Assembly: GCA_022452285.1 (NCBI GenBank)
Contig: JAKUNG010000011.1
Coordinates: forward strand, 1-64,000
Direction of reading: 5' to 3'
Length of the DNA stretch: 64,000 bases
Source: Terriglobia bacterium
GTDB taxonomy: Bacteria; Acidobacteriota; Terriglobia; Versatilivoradales; Versatilivoraceae
A program made the translations under genes and the position numbers. A model generated the notes under the pieces. That model searched no databases and was not told the origin of the DNA. It saw only the letters and a program-made list of their open reading frames with translations. Every line of letters begins with the position of its first letter. The first letter of the stretch is position 1. Shown here in pieces: positions 36,730 through 46,188 of this stretch.

Positions 36730-36859
36730 AAAAAGCTTTAGGGTATTAAATCATCGGAAGCAGGAGTTAAATCATTAGCTTCCTATCTCCCATCCAATAC
36801 ATTTACTGTTAAAAAGACTCTCAACAATGCATTGTTAATAATCATCGAAATAGAACCTT

Positions 36860-38497
36860 TTAAGGAAGAGATTCCATATAAGAAACAATCGACTTCATTT
36901 TATCATCGGGAAAATCATAAATAGGCATGATACTTTCAGGATAAAACTGCTGGGGATTGCGAAAATGACTAACTAACCACTGGCTAGTTCGGCGTGAGAC
37001 AACATCATTTAGAGGAGGACCTAATGTTTTTCCAGCTCCGTTAACAACATGACAATTCCCGCATAGATTCTCTTGGTAGATTAATGCTCCCTGAGTGGCA
37101 AAACTCGGAATGGACTTAAAAACATCTGTATTTTCCGGAGTCAATTTCAATAAAAAAGTTGCCAATAACTCTAGCTCTTCATCTGAAATAGTTGGAATTA
37201 CAACAGAACTACTAGAATCTATATTGGAAGGGTTTTTGAAATGCTCAACCCGCCAACTGTGAGATTTAGTCCTTGATGCAGTAGAAAGAGTAGGTCCTGT
37301 TTTAGGAGAACCTTCACTAAGATTATGGCAATTAGCACATTTTTTTTGATTAAAGTAGAAACTTCCAGCTACTTCTTCTGGGGTTAAATATTGCCACCCT
37401 TGGGAACTCTCTACTTGTTTTGAGCCTTTGTCTAGTGGTTCTGGCTCACTTAATATCGCGCCAATTGTTAATCCAAGCCATCCAGCAAATAATAACCCTA
37501 CAATAGCAAACGCCCCAGTCCGTTTTTGAACTTTCTTTACCTGACCCCGATCAAGAAAAGGAACAATTAATAAAACCAAAATAGCTAATGTTGGCAAAAT
37601 AATTGCTCCTAATACTTCAAAAGTACCCTCAAAAAACTTTAAGAATTGAAATAAGAATAGAAAATACCATTCTGGTCTAGGTATATAGTTACTATCACTA
37701 GAATCGGCAAGTCTCTCTAAAGGAACATCAATGACCATCGCTATAGTAAAAAGAAGAAGAAATACAAAAAAAATAGCCGTGGTATCTTTAAATGCTTGTT
37801 GGGGATAAAATTTCTTAGTTGGAAGGCGGGCATCCTCTAATTGAGGAGTAACTCCGTGTCTCCGGACTAGGTAAACATGGAATACCATTAGAAGCACAGT
37901 CACCGCAGGCAATACTAAAGTATGGAGAGTGTAAAAACGAGCGAAGGTAATTACACCAATATTCCCATTATAACTACCTAGAAAATTAGCAACAATGTCA
38001 CCTAGTCCCGGTGCTAAAGCAGCAATTTCGATGGTTACCACTGTCGCCCAATAAGACCGGTTGTCTCCGGGTAGTAGATAACCCGTCAAACCAAAACCCA
38101 AAACCAATAAAAATAACAAGACTCCAGAAATCCAAGTCACTTCCCGAGGTTTTTTATAGGCTGCCCACAATGCTACCTGAACCATATGCAGCACTACCAC
38201 TACTACCATTAGACTAGCTCCCCAATGGTGTAACCCTCGAATTAAACGTCCTCCAGATACTTCATTCACAATATATTGCAGACTGTAGTAGGAATCACCA
38301 GGTTGTGGAGCATAATTAAAGGCTAATAAGATTCCAGTGAAAGCTTGAATTAGGAAAAGGAAAAGGGCAACACTTCCCAGAACTTGATGCCAACCACTCG
38401 AAGCGGGAATATTTTCATAAAGGAAATTTTTGACGATCAGTTTGATGCCAGTCCGATCCTCAATCCAGTCTTGAATATTTTGGATTAAAACTTTCAT
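36860..38497 (-). CDS. cytochrome b fused to a two-haem cytochrome c domain (bc complex)
   Basis: A 545-residue fusion. The N-terminal part is cytochrome b: helix B has two haem His with 13 residues between (LHHWGASLMVVVVVLHM), followed by KKPREVTWISG; helix D has two His with 14 residues between (LHTLVLPAVTVLLMVFH), the cytochrome b6-type spacing. PEWYF (about 275) marks the quinol-oxidation site in the C-terminal b part, and at least eight membrane segments are present. After residue 380 come two CxxCH haem-c sites, CANCH (387-391) and CGNCH (479-483). The protein would oxidise quinol and pass electrons through its own c-haems. The ATG overlaps the Rieske stop by four bases. Confidence 0.93.
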   Translation of the reverse strand: MKVLIQNIQDWIEDRTGIKLIVKNFLYENIPASSGWHQVLGSVALFLFLIQAFTGILLAFNYAPQPGDSYYSLQYIVNEVSGGRLIRGLHHWGASLMVVVVVLHMVQVALWAAYKKPREVTWISGVLLFLLVLGFGLTGYLLPGDNRSYWATVVTIEIAALAPGLGDIVANFLGSYNGNIGVITFARFYTLHTLVLPAVTVLLMVFHVYLVRRHGVTPQLEDARLPTKKFYPQQAFKDTTAIFFVFLLLFTIAMVIDVPLERLADSSDSNYIPRPEWYFLFLFQFLKFFEGTFEVLGAIILPTLAILVLLIVPFLDRGQVKKVQKRTGAFAIVGLLFAGWLGLTIGAILSEPEPLDKGSKQVESSQGWQYLTPEEVAGSFYFNQKKCANCHNLSEGSPKTGPTLSTASRTKSHSWRVEHFKNPSNIDSSSSVVIPTISDEELELLATFLLKLTPENTDVFKSIPSFATQGALIYQENLCGNCHVVNGAGKTLGPPLNDVVSRRTSQWLVSHFRNPQQFYPESIMPIYDFPDDKMKSIVSYMESLP

Positions 38498-38994
38498 GAC
38501 CTGCTTTCCCTGACAGAAGTAATATTTTCTCCTAACCAGAGGCGTTTACCTTCGATACGAGTTTCAAAACGATCAAGCGAACGCGGTGCAGGGCCTTTTA
38601 GAACTTCTCCAGTAACTGAAAAACTAGAGGCATGACAGGGACAAACAAATTCTTTTTCTTTTTGACTCCAATGATAGCCACAACCTAGGTGGGTACATCG
38701 AGGCTGGAAAGCAATCATCTCTTTTTCGGTTTTGACTATCCAAGCGGTGGCCCTTACCATTGAATTTTTCCACCCATCAACATGTAACCTTTGAAAAACT
38801 AGTTCCTTCGGTTCATTCAATTTCAATGTTGAAATTTCCCCAACATCTGTCCAATTTTTATTTGATTTTTGTGTTATCTTTCCTGAAAAGAAAAGATATA
38901 CGATAGCTGGCAGAGATACCATTAATGTTACTATTCCAAGTATCCCTTGAATTATCCGCTGGTAGAAAATCCTACGATTAGTTTGTTCAAACAA
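38494..38994 (-). CDS. Rieske iron-sulfur protein of the bc complex
   Basis: Of 166 residues: one N-terminal transmembrane anchor (about 17-37) followed by the Rieske fold. The [2Fe-2S] ligands are Cys100/His102 (CTHLGC) and Cys118/His121 (CPCHAS), with Cys105 and Cys120 for the disulfide. It takes an electron from quinol at the Qo site of the cytochrome b encoded next (4-nt overlap). The start is TTG at 38994, supported by AGGTAG six bases upstream; no ATG is available before the anchor. There is no separate cytochrome c1 gene, consistent with the c domains being fused to cytochrome b. Confidence 0.92.
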   Translation of the reverse strand: MFEQTNRRIFYQRIIQGILGIVTLMVSLPAIVYLFFSGKITQKSNKNWTDVGEISTLKLNEPKELVFQRLHVDGWKNSMVRATAWIVKTEKEMIAFQPRCTHLGCGYHWSQKEKEFVCPCHASSFSVTGEVLKGPAPRSLDRFETRIEGKRLWLGENITSVRESRS

Positions 38995-39291
38995 AAGTAA
39001 CTACCTATTCAAAAAGTTATCTCAAAAAAGTCTAATGGCTGAAATTAAAAACTATTATGCCAGATCAATGAACTCTAGAAGAACAAAATTTTGCATAATT
39101 TTGTATAATAAATAGCTGAGTTATTAATTGGTCAGAAGTTATAAGTTTGTACCGTGAATTTTCTCACTTAGCTTTTAATTACTAATATTCTAAATCTTTA
39201 GTAAATGAATTAATATAATTCATTCTAAGTAGACCAATTTATCCTAAATAATTTAAACATTTAGTTAAAACATTCTTACCCTGACTGAATT

Positions 39292-41031
39292 ATGATATTG
39301 CGATCCATACTTATTTGGATTTTCTCTTGTATTTTCATCATCACTAGTCATGCCGAGACTAAATCCCTACCCTCCCAAGCATCATCTAATCAGTTCCCTT
39401 CTGAGGGTTTTGAAGATCGAATTAATTTTTGGAAGTTAATATTTTCAGAATATGGAGAAAAACAAGTCGTTCTTCATGATTTAAATAACTTCCGTTTGAT
39501 TTATGACGTAATCCAATTTGATCATCAGCCCAGACACAGCAGATCAATAGCAAAAAAACAAAGACGAATAATAAAAGCAAAAATCAGACAGCTTGTCTCG
39601 ACTATGAATAGTTTGAGATCTCGGAATAAAAATTTTAAAGACCTCAATAATAAACAAGAGAAACTTTTAACAGCTGTCAGGGCTGGAGGCTTGGATCCCT
39701 CACCCGCTCTCTTCAAAAAACTTCGACATAATATCCATGCTCAAAGAGGTATAAAAGAACGGTTTCGTAAAGGAATCATGAGGTCGGGTCTATATCTAAA
39801 AGAAATAGAACAAATTTTTGAGCAATATGGACTGCCCCAGAAGTTAGCATTATTACCTCATGTCGAATCTTCCTTTAATTACCAATCTCGCTCCCATAAA
39901 GGTGCTGCCGGGATTTGGCAGTTTATGCCTAGGACAGGAAGAGCCTATAATCTCAAGATAACAAGATCCATCGACCAACGTCGAGATCCCATAGCTTCAA
40001 CAAAGGCGGCAGCACGTTATCTTAAAGACAGCTATAGGGTCTTGGGAAACTGGCCTCTGGCCATAACTTCCTACAACCATGGTCGAGGAGGTATGGCTAG
40101 AGCAAAAAGACGACATGGCCCTAACTTGTTAACGATTATTTCAAAATACAAATCTAGATCTTTCCGATATGCTAGTAAAAACTTCTACGTTGAATTTCTA
40201 GCAGCTGTTGAGGTCTCCAAGAATTATCAAACTTATTTTGGAGATCTTGCAATTGCTGAACCCTTCACTTATGACGTGTTCAATCTAAAAAAAAGGATCT
40301 ATCTAAAGGATTTAACAGAGATCGAAGGCCTCTCCGAGACACTCTTACGGAAATACAATCCACAGTTCAAAAACTATTTGTTTAGACGTTCCAGAATACT
40401 ACCTGTTGGCTTAAAAATTAAAGTTCCAAAAACAATAGCCAAAGAGGTTCACACAGCAATATTAACTGCTAGATCCCCAGCTATTCCAAAAGAGAAACCC
40501 GGTTATTATCGAGTAAAGTGGGGAGACTCTTTATCTACAATTGCCAAAAAAATGGGTACTTCTTTAAACTCTCTTCGAAGAACAAATGGTCTACGAGGAT
40601 CCCGTATCTATGCAGATGAACTGTTAAAGATCCCAGGATGGAAACCAGAAATTAGGAAGGCAACGTCTCCTCCAAAAATGGCAATTGCCTCAAAAAATAT
40701 ATCTAGTCAATCAGTTACAAGGAAACATCCAAATCAACGCTATCGTGTTCAACCTGGAGATTCACTGAGTTCCATCGCAAAAAAATTGAATACTTCAGTT
40801 AATAATATCAAACGACTAAATGGACTAAAGAGCTCTCGTATTTATCCCAAGCAAGCATTACTTGTTTCTATAGAAGCTCCTGTGAATATACAACACTATA
40901 AAGTGCGCCGAGGAGACAATCTCAGCAAAATTGCTAAACGGTTCCAAACATCAGTAGAAAAAATTAAACTAAAAAATAATATTAAGAACTTAGATCAACT
41001 CCACCCTGGCCAAATCCTTATCATTCACTAG
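39292..41031 (+). CDS. LysM-containing lytic transglycosylase (MltD-like)
   Basis: A 579-residue exported protein. A hydrophobic signal (ILIWIFSCIFIITSHA) precedes a helical region, then the SLT domain with catalytic Glu of LLPHVESSFN (near residue 191), GAAGIWQFMP, and YNHGRGGMARAK. Three LysM peptidoglycan-binding repeats end the protein: YYRVKWGDSLSTIAKKM (from about 403), RYRVQPGDSLSSIAKKL (from about 482) and HYKVRRGDNLSKIAKRF (from about 535). The architecture equals membrane-bound lytic transglycosylase D, though no lipobox is seen. It cleaves glycan strands of peptidoglycan in the periplasm. Confidence 0.92.
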   Translation: MILRSILIWIFSCIFIITSHAETKSLPSQASSNQFPSEGFEDRINFWKLIFSEYGEKQVVLHDLNNFRLIYDVIQFDHQPRHSRSIAKKQRRIIKAKIRQLVSTMNSLRSRNKNFKDLNNKQEKLLTAVRAGGLDPSPALFKKLRHNIHAQRGIKERFRKGIMRSGLYLKEIEQIFEQYGLPQKLALLPHVESSFNYQSRSHKGAAGIWQFMPRTGRAYNLKITRSIDQRRDPIASTKAAARYLKDSYRVLGNWPLAITSYNHGRGGMARAKRRHGPNLLTIISKYKSRSFRYASKNFYVEFLAAVEVSKNYQTYFGDLAIAEPFTYDVFNLKKRIYLKDLTEIEGLSETLLRKYNPQFKNYLFRRSRILPVGLKIKVPKTIAKEVHTAILTARSPAIPKEKPGYYRVKWGDSLSTIAKKMGTSLNSLRRTNGLRGSRIYADELLKIPGWKPEIRKATSPPKMAIASKNISSQSVTRKHPNQRYRVQPGDSLSSIAKKLNTSVNNIKRLNGLKSSRIYPKQALLVSIEAPVNIQHYKVRRGDNLSKIAKRFQTSVEKIKLKNNIKNLDQLHPGQILIIH

Positions 41032-41340
41032 AAAAAGTAATACTCAATAAACCAAAATCTTTCCTTGTGCCAGTAACTAGAAAGTTTTTATCCCTCATCG
41101 ACATCACTTCAAATTCAATAGCACAATTCTGTGTTTGAGATTCGATTGATTTCATTACGTTCCCACTGGTTAACTAAACTTTTAGAGAAGAGTTGCCCAA
41201 CAATCCTCGGTTCACTATACTTGGTTCCCAGATTTATCCTGATTTTTGCTAGTCTAATTTGATAATGTTGGAAATCTAGTTTGGAGCCTATATGTCTCAT
41301 GTCTCTACCGTTGATCAACCTATTTTATTTTTCAAAATAA
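41032..41340. other. intergenic region upstream of the deoxyhypusine-synthase-like gene (309 nt)
   Basis: No supported gene. A minus-strand frame of 67 codons (41115-41318) has no recognisable motif or ribosome binding site and is discounted. The region should contain the promoter of the downstream gene, but no clear -35/-10 pair was found. Confidence 0.35.
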
Positions 41341-42318
41341 ATGAAATCTAAAAATATTAGAGAATTTATACAACACCATTTTCGCCATTTTAATGCAGCT
41401 AGTTTGCACAATGCCGCTGAAGGTTACAAGGAGCATTTGACCTCTAGTGGACAGATGCTAATTGCACTTGCAGGTGCCATGAGCACTGCTGAACTAGGAT
41501 TGAGTTTAGCGGAGATGATTCGTCAAGAAAAAGTTCATGCTATCAGTTGTACTGGAGCTAACCTCGAGGAAGATATTTTTAACTTAGTTGCTCACAAAGA
41601 ATATCTCCGTATTCCTAATTATCGTGATCTTACTCCCGAAGCTGAACAAGAGCTTTTTAATCGATCTTTAAACCGGGTAACTGATACTTGTATTCCAGAA
41701 AAAACAGCAATGCGATTCGTCGAAAAAGAAATGAAGAAACTTTGGCAACAAGCTGATAAGAAGGGGAAACGTTTTTTCCCACATGAGTTTTTTTATGACC
41801 TGTTGAAGAGTGAAACCCTATCCAGTTTTTATCAAATCGATCCAAAGGATAGTTGGTTACTGGCTGCTTGTAAAAAGAATTTACCACTATTTGTTCCGGG
41901 ATGGGAAGATTCAACGCTTGGTAATGTTTATGCTTCCTACTGCATTCAAGGTACTATCAAGAACCATTTTACAGTTAGGAATGGAATTGAATACATGATG
42001 GCACTAGCAGCGTGGTACCAAGAAACGGCCAAAAAGAATCCGATTGGTTTTTTTCAAATTGGTGGAGGAATAGCCGGTGACTTTGCGATATGTGTTGTTC
42101 CCATGTTAAAAATGGACCTAAAAGTAAAAAAGACTCCTCTGTGGAGTTATTTTTGTCAGATCAGTGATTCAATCACTAGTTTTGGATCTTATTCAGGTGC
42201 TGTACCTAACGAGAAAATTACCTGGGGAAAGCTTGGAGTTGATACTCCCAGATACGTCATTGAATCCGATGCAACTATCGTAGCCCCGCTCATCTTTGCA
42301 TACCTCCTTCAAGAATAA
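41341..42318 (+). CDS. deoxyhypusine-synthase-like protein (polyamine-modifying NAD enzyme)
   Basis: The 325 residues align in order with deoxyhypusine synthase: AISCTGANLEEDIFN near 61-75, YCIQGTIKNHFTVRNG, QIGGGIAGDFAI as the NAD-binding glycine block, DSITSFGSYSGAVPNEKITWGK with the catalytic Lys297, and the tail ESDATIVAPLIFAYL. Bacteria lack eIF5A, so the bacterial branch is thought to use spermidine and a second amine to make homospermidine or to have other products. The gene is alone on its strand; the next gene converges. No polyamine transporter or EF-P gene is nearby to help decide. Confidence 0.88.
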   Translation: MKSKNIREFIQHHFRHFNAASLHNAAEGYKEHLTSSGQMLIALAGAMSTAELGLSLAEMIRQEKVHAISCTGANLEEDIFNLVAHKEYLRIPNYRDLTPEAEQELFNRSLNRVTDTCIPEKTAMRFVEKEMKKLWQQADKKGKRFFPHEFFYDLLKSETLSSFYQIDPKDSWLLAACKKNLPLFVPGWEDSTLGNVYASYCIQGTIKNHFTVRNGIEYMMALAAWYQETAKKNPIGFFQIGGGIAGDFAICVVPMLKMDLKVKKTPLWSYFCQISDSITSFGSYSGAVPNEKITWGKLGVDTPRYVIESDATIVAPLIFAYLLQE

Positions 42319-42395
42319 CTAAAGCTTGATAGCAGAGCCTTCTCCAGCTAATTTAATAACAACCAGCAGATTTGGAGCCAATTCCCTCAATCTAA

Positions 42396-43883
42396 CTAAA
42401 CACTTTGTCTTCCCCACACTGTTAACTCGCTTTTTGCAACAGGTCCACTCATCATAAAACTTACCAGATAACTAAGAGAAAAACTAATCCCAAAAGCAAT
42501 TGGGAAATAATTAATAAAATGAACCTCAGTCCAATTCTGCAACCACACAGAAACACTCAAAGAAGGGAGAGTGCCTAGCACCCAAGCACGAAAATGAGTT
42601 CTTTTTGTTAACATGCCGAGCAAAAAAAGAGCCAACACTGGACCTCCAAAAAGGCTTAAAAATGCTGAACTGGCTTTCAAAATTTCTCCTATCATTACAG
42701 TGTAAAAGGCTGCACCAATCGCAAAAACACCTAGAATCAATGTCAAAATCCGGGCAAGCTTGACCTCTTGTCTATGGGGAATAATTCTACGTTGAAATGG
42801 TCGAACAAAATCATTCAAAATAACAGAAGAAAGTGAATTAATTCCTGAATCTAAGCTAGACATAGCAGCTGCTAGGATTGCTGTGATGAGTAGACCGGAA
42901 ACACCATTTGGAAGGGCATAAATGATATAAAATGGGAGAATTCGGTCACCAGTAATACCAGAAGGCAGTCGTTCCGGAAATGCCTGAAAATATGCGAATA
43001 AACCAAGCCCAATAAATAAGAGTAAACTGACGAGTAATAGATCAATTATTGAATTAAGGATAGTTGCTTTAGCCATTCCTCTTGAATCTGGAACTGACAT
43101 AAGCCGTTGTACTGTAACCTGATCCGTCCCATAGTCATGCATCAACGCAAAAAAATAAGAAATAGCTGCTGACAGAGCCGTCATCTCAAAAAGATCAAGT
43201 TTCCACTCCCAAATCGCTAAGTGGTTTGTTTCTCCAGCGACCGACATAATTTCAGACAATCCTCCTGGAACACCATTAACTAAGGCAAAAGCCACCCAGA
43301 CGGCACCTCCCACTAGAAAAACAAATTGAAAAACATCAGTCCAAATTACTGCAGATAAACCACCAAGAGTTGCATAGACTGTTGCAACTACTCCCATAAT
43401 GAAAATTGACAAATAAAGATCAATTCCTATCATTACTGACAGTGCTAGGGAGGGAGAATAAATTACTACCCCTAACCATCCCAGTCGAGCAAGGCAAAAG
43501 AGTCCTGCCACACACATGCGTGCCGATTCTCCGTATCGATAGTTAATATACTCATAAGCAGTAGTAACTTTAAGCTTCCTATAAAAAGGATAAAATAAAA
43601 GAATAAGAATAGGGGCAACCACCGGACTCATTAAACCTATAACAACCATCGAGATATTTTCGCGGTATGCAGTTCCAGGTACTCCGAGAAATGAAGATGC
43701 ACTTGTTAAAGAGGCAAACATGCTGACTGCAACAGCTAACCAAGGCATCCTACGGCCTCCAAGAAAAAAATCTTCAGTAGTATTCTGTTTACCTGCTAGC
43801 CGCAAACCAACCCAAACCAGTGCTAGGAGATAAACCACCAAAATGAAAAGATTTATTCCACTAAAGCTAGTAAGTTCTGCCAC
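42396..43883 (-). CDS. sodium:solute symporter (SSS family)
   Basis: A 495-residue integral membrane protein with about 13 hydrophobic segments. SSS signatures include DFFLGGRRMPWLAVAVSMFASLTSASSFLG (in parts), the GGLSAVIWTDVFQF block and ITAILAAAMSSLDSGINSLSSV, which holds sodium-site serines. It imports a solute (sugar, amino acid, vitamin, carboxylate) with sodium. The style resembles the SGLT/monocarboxylate branch often found next to sialic-acid or sugar-acid catabolic genes in environmental bacteria. Convergent with the deoxyhypusine-synthase-like gene. Start ATG at 43883. Confidence 0.92.
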   Translation of the reverse strand: MAELTSFSGINLFILVVYLLALVWVGLRLAGKQNTTEDFFLGGRRMPWLAVAVSMFASLTSASSFLGVPGTAYRENISMVVIGLMSPVVAPILILLFYPFYRKLKVTTAYEYINYRYGESARMCVAGLFCLARLGWLGVVIYSPSLALSVMIGIDLYLSIFIMGVVATVYATLGGLSAVIWTDVFQFVFLVGGAVWVAFALVNGVPGGLSEIMSVAGETNHLAIWEWKLDLFEMTALSAAISYFFALMHDYGTDQVTVQRLMSVPDSRGMAKATILNSIIDLLLVSLLLFIGLGLFAYFQAFPERLPSGITGDRILPFYIIYALPNGVSGLLITAILAAAMSSLDSGINSLSSVILNDFVRPFQRRIIPHRQEVKLARILTLILGVFAIGAAFYTVMIGEILKASSAFLSLFGGPVLALFLLGMLTKRTHFRAWVLGTLPSLSVSVWLQNWTEVHFINYFPIAFGISFSLSYLVSFMMSGPVAKSELTVWGRQSV

Positions 43884-44086
43884 TGGATTCTCAAATTTCT
43901 TTCATTTATGAAGAAATATAGGGAGTACTAGGAAAATTAACTACAGTAAGGTCATTACTAACATTGTAATCTTTAATCTAATAAAAAAACAATTACTGCC
44001 TCTGGTCGGTACTCAAAAAATGGAGAGTTCCTGAAAAAGATTACTCGCAGCTAGTTTTCCAGTCTAAACCATTTGAACTAATACAA

Positions 44087-44581
44087 TCAGTTACTGTTTA
44101 ATTGATTAAAAAGACTAGATATTCGTTTATAAAAACCTTCAGTATGAAGAGAATCAGGAAGTTTATGTAGCTCGTAGTCTAGGTGATGACAGATTTCATG
44201 CAGGAAAGTTCTTAGAAAGGTTTTGAAGGCAACTACACGTTTATGTTGGGCTGTTCGCATCCAAAGCTGAATTTTTGGGTGCTGGCCGTCCACTTTCTGA
44301 AAATAAAGTCCATGCAGTTCTCCCCAGTCATTTGAAGGACGAACTGATAAAATCTCAACAGGAATTTTTTCTACTTGAAGTTCATCAAGAATCCGGTCTG
44401 ACAGTTGCTGACACACATTCTGTACCAAGCGTGTGTCCTTTGTTTCTAATGTTGAAGCCAGAAGATCAACAAGCTCAAATAATTCAGTAGTTTGCTTCAA
44501 TGAGATAAAAGAAATAGAATCACTTTGGCGATAAACACGCTTCTGAGTTTCTGAAAGACGGGTGTAATAGGAAAAGACCAT
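44087..44581 (-). CDS. small zinc-metalloprotease-like protein (HExxH)
   Basis: About 164 residues from the ATG at 44581; a TTG five codons upstream (44596) is also in frame. The C-terminal half has HEICHHLD (His128, Glu129, His132), the zincin active-site motif, followed by HTEGFYKR, where Glu148 or His146 could be the third ligand. No signal peptide is present, so it would be cytoplasmic. Small single-domain zincins of this shape are uncharacterised; the opening FSYYTRLSETQKRVYRQSD looks conserved in environmental homologues by memory. The MFS gene lies 45 nt upstream on the same strand. Confidence 0.7.
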   Translation of the reverse strand: MVFSYYTRLSETQKRVYRQSDSISFISLKQTTELFELVDLLASTLETKDTRLVQNVCQQLSDRILDELQVEKIPVEILSVRPSNDWGELHGLYFQKVDGQHPKIQLWMRTAQHKRVVAFKTFLRTFLHEICHHLDYELHKLPDSLHTEGFYKRISSLFNQLNSN

Positions 44582-44640
44582 AGGCTCAATTTTCAAAACT
44601 TCTGGGGAACATCTAAGATTAACTCCACTATAAATACAAA

Positions 44641-45867
44641 TTAAGAATCTAACACCTTTTTTGAACGATCCAGAAAATGCCAGCTGAGCCCTAGTACTGA
44701 AAGACTAGCAATAGTGAGAGGAATCATCCAAACGCTTTCCTCAAGAGAACCACTGCGTTCCCCTACATAGCCCATTAACATCGGACCTGCTCCAGCACCT
44801 AAATATCCTAAAGCTTGAGTAAACCCAAAAGCTTTTGCCGCTGATTGACGGAACCTCAGTGCTGTAAATGACTGCAGAGAAATTGCATCTCCACTCATTG
44901 CCATACCAGCAACAAAAATGAAAATTAATCCAAATAAATAGTTATCACTGAAAATTGTAAATGTATAAAAAATTGACCCTAAGCCAGCACTAAAAGCCAA
45001 GAGAATCCTGTCAGGCAAACGTCCTCCAAAGAAGGTCCACACAACTCTTCCCATGATAAAGCCCATGGTATTAACAGAAATCATCCAAGCAACTTGTGTT
45101 TCAGAAAGAGGTAAGCGACCTGCATAAAGGCGACCTAACCAGACAACCGCTCCCATTTGGCCAATTCCATGCAGAATGGAAGCCAAACCAATAAGCCATA
45201 ATGTTAATTTCAAAGACTTCAAAAACTGCAATAGAGGCTTCATGGTTATCTTTAGCTTGACCCTAGATTTTTCAGATTTCTTAAGTGCCAGTGGCACATT
45301 CAGCAGAGTCAATAGATAGAAACCCGTTAAGATGATATAAGGAATCCACCAAGGCCACTTCCATTCCATCCAAGCATTACTAATGTAAGCCCCTAAGGCA
45401 AGAGGAGCTAAAGTGCCCCCAATCGCCATTGTTCCCAACAAAGCTGCAAAGATTCTCTGGCGGGTCCCTTGAAAATGCTCGGCCGTCAAGGTGCCAAAAA
45501 TAATCATTAGCCAGACACTTCCCATTCCCATTAAAGCAGCGCTTGTTTGTACCATGAAAAAATTTTGTGAGAACGCCAGCATCAGACACCCTAAGCTACC
45601 TAAGGCCAAACCAACTCGAACTGATAAACCAGCTCCAATGCGAGTTGTCAAAAATCCAGCTAAAACATTACCTAAAATCGCTCCCATAAAATAAAAAAGG
45701 TTTACTTGACCTTGCATTTCAAAGCCGGCCTGAAATAATTTTTGGAATACTTTAAAAGTAACGGGTAAAAGATTGATCGTTGAACCTACCAGGAAACTCA
45801 GGGTGACAGAAAACCAAAATAGAGGATTTTGGATTGGAAGAAGGTTAGTGTGACTTTTTTGAATCAA
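44641..45867 (-). CDS. major facilitator superfamily transporter
   Basis: A 408-residue protein with about 12 hydrophobic segments in two halves and a cytoplasmic basic loop near the middle (KKSEKSRVKLKITMK). The loop GFLTTRIGAGLSVRVGLALG after helix 2 is the MFS motif A position. The start is TTG at 45867, supported by AAGGG eight bases upstream; no nearby ATG fits. Substrate unknown. It may share a transcript with the metalloprotease-like gene downstream. Confidence 0.87.
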   Translation of the reverse strand: MIQKSHTNLLPIQNPLFWFSVTLSFLVGSTINLLPVTFKVFQKLFQAGFEMQGQVNLFYFMGAILGNVLAGFLTTRIGAGLSVRVGLALGSLGCLMLAFSQNFFMVQTSAALMGMGSVWLMIIFGTLTAEHFQGTRQRIFAALLGTMAIGGTLAPLALGAYISNAWMEWKWPWWIPYIILTGFYLLTLLNVPLALKKSEKSRVKLKITMKPLLQFLKSLKLTLWLIGLASILHGIGQMGAVVWLGRLYAGRLPLSETQVAWMISVNTMGFIMGRVVWTFFGGRLPDRILLAFSAGLGSIFYTFTIFSDNYLFGLIFIFVAGMAMSGDAISLQSFTALRFRQSAAKAFGFTQALGYLGAGAGPMLMGYVGERSGSLEESVWMIPLTIASLSVLGLSWHFLDRSKKVLDS

Positions 45868-46090
45868 TATATTGACCCTTAGATAACTAATATTTGAAAA
45901 AGTGATTTATCAACTGACATCAATCCCATCAAACAAAACAGTATTTCCCTTTGAATAGTGAAAAGTTTTATTACCAATAAATGAGTTCTTTCCATGTAAA
46001 GTGTCTAATCTTACTGCTGAATGCCAACTCTTGCAATTCATGGGAGGAGAGTTGTAAAATCTGTAAACCACCTCCTGAATAGGTTCGTTA

Positions 46091-46159
46091 ATGAAAATCT
46101 TCTTACTAATTATAATTTGTACATTATTAGTTATAGTTTGGAAAAAATGGGGACGCTGA
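46091..46159 (+). CDS. possible 22-residue membrane peptide
   Basis: An ATG-started frame encodes MKIFLLIIICTLLVIVWK and then KWGR: a single hydrophobic helix with basic ends, a composition unlikely to be random noise yet far too short to judge. A weak GG lies seven bases upstream, and a perfect 7-bp hairpin follows eleven bases after the stop. It could be a small single-pass membrane protein, a toxin-like peptide or nothing. Confidence 0.3.
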   Translation: MKIFLLIIICTLLVIVWKKWGR

Positions 46160-46169
46160 ACATGATTCT

Positions 46170-46188
46170 CTTAGGGGGTCTCCCTAAG
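46170..46188 (+). terminator. hairpin CTTAGGG/CCCTAAG, possible terminator
   Basis: A perfect 7-bp stem (46170-46176 with 46182-46188) and a 5-nt loop GGTCT. The following bases (TCTTGATACATAG) lack a strong T-run, so termination is uncertain; it may instead be an operator-like inverted repeat. Placed just after the 22-residue frame. Confidence 0.35.

Noticed and set aside
36756-36783. GGAAGC/GCTTCC inverted repeat between the NHL and cytochrome b genes as a bidirectional terminator
   Set aside because: Six-bp stem with a 16-nt loop and no T-run; too weak to call.
39098-39112. TATAAT element in the Rieske/transglycosylase intergenic region
   Set aside because: No matching -35 at 16-18 nt on either strand and no clear link to a start codon.
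41115-41318. Minus-strand frame of 67 codons upstream of the deoxyhypusine-synthase-like gene
   Set aside because: No family motif, no ribosome binding site, and composition typical of a chance frame in AT-rich DNA.
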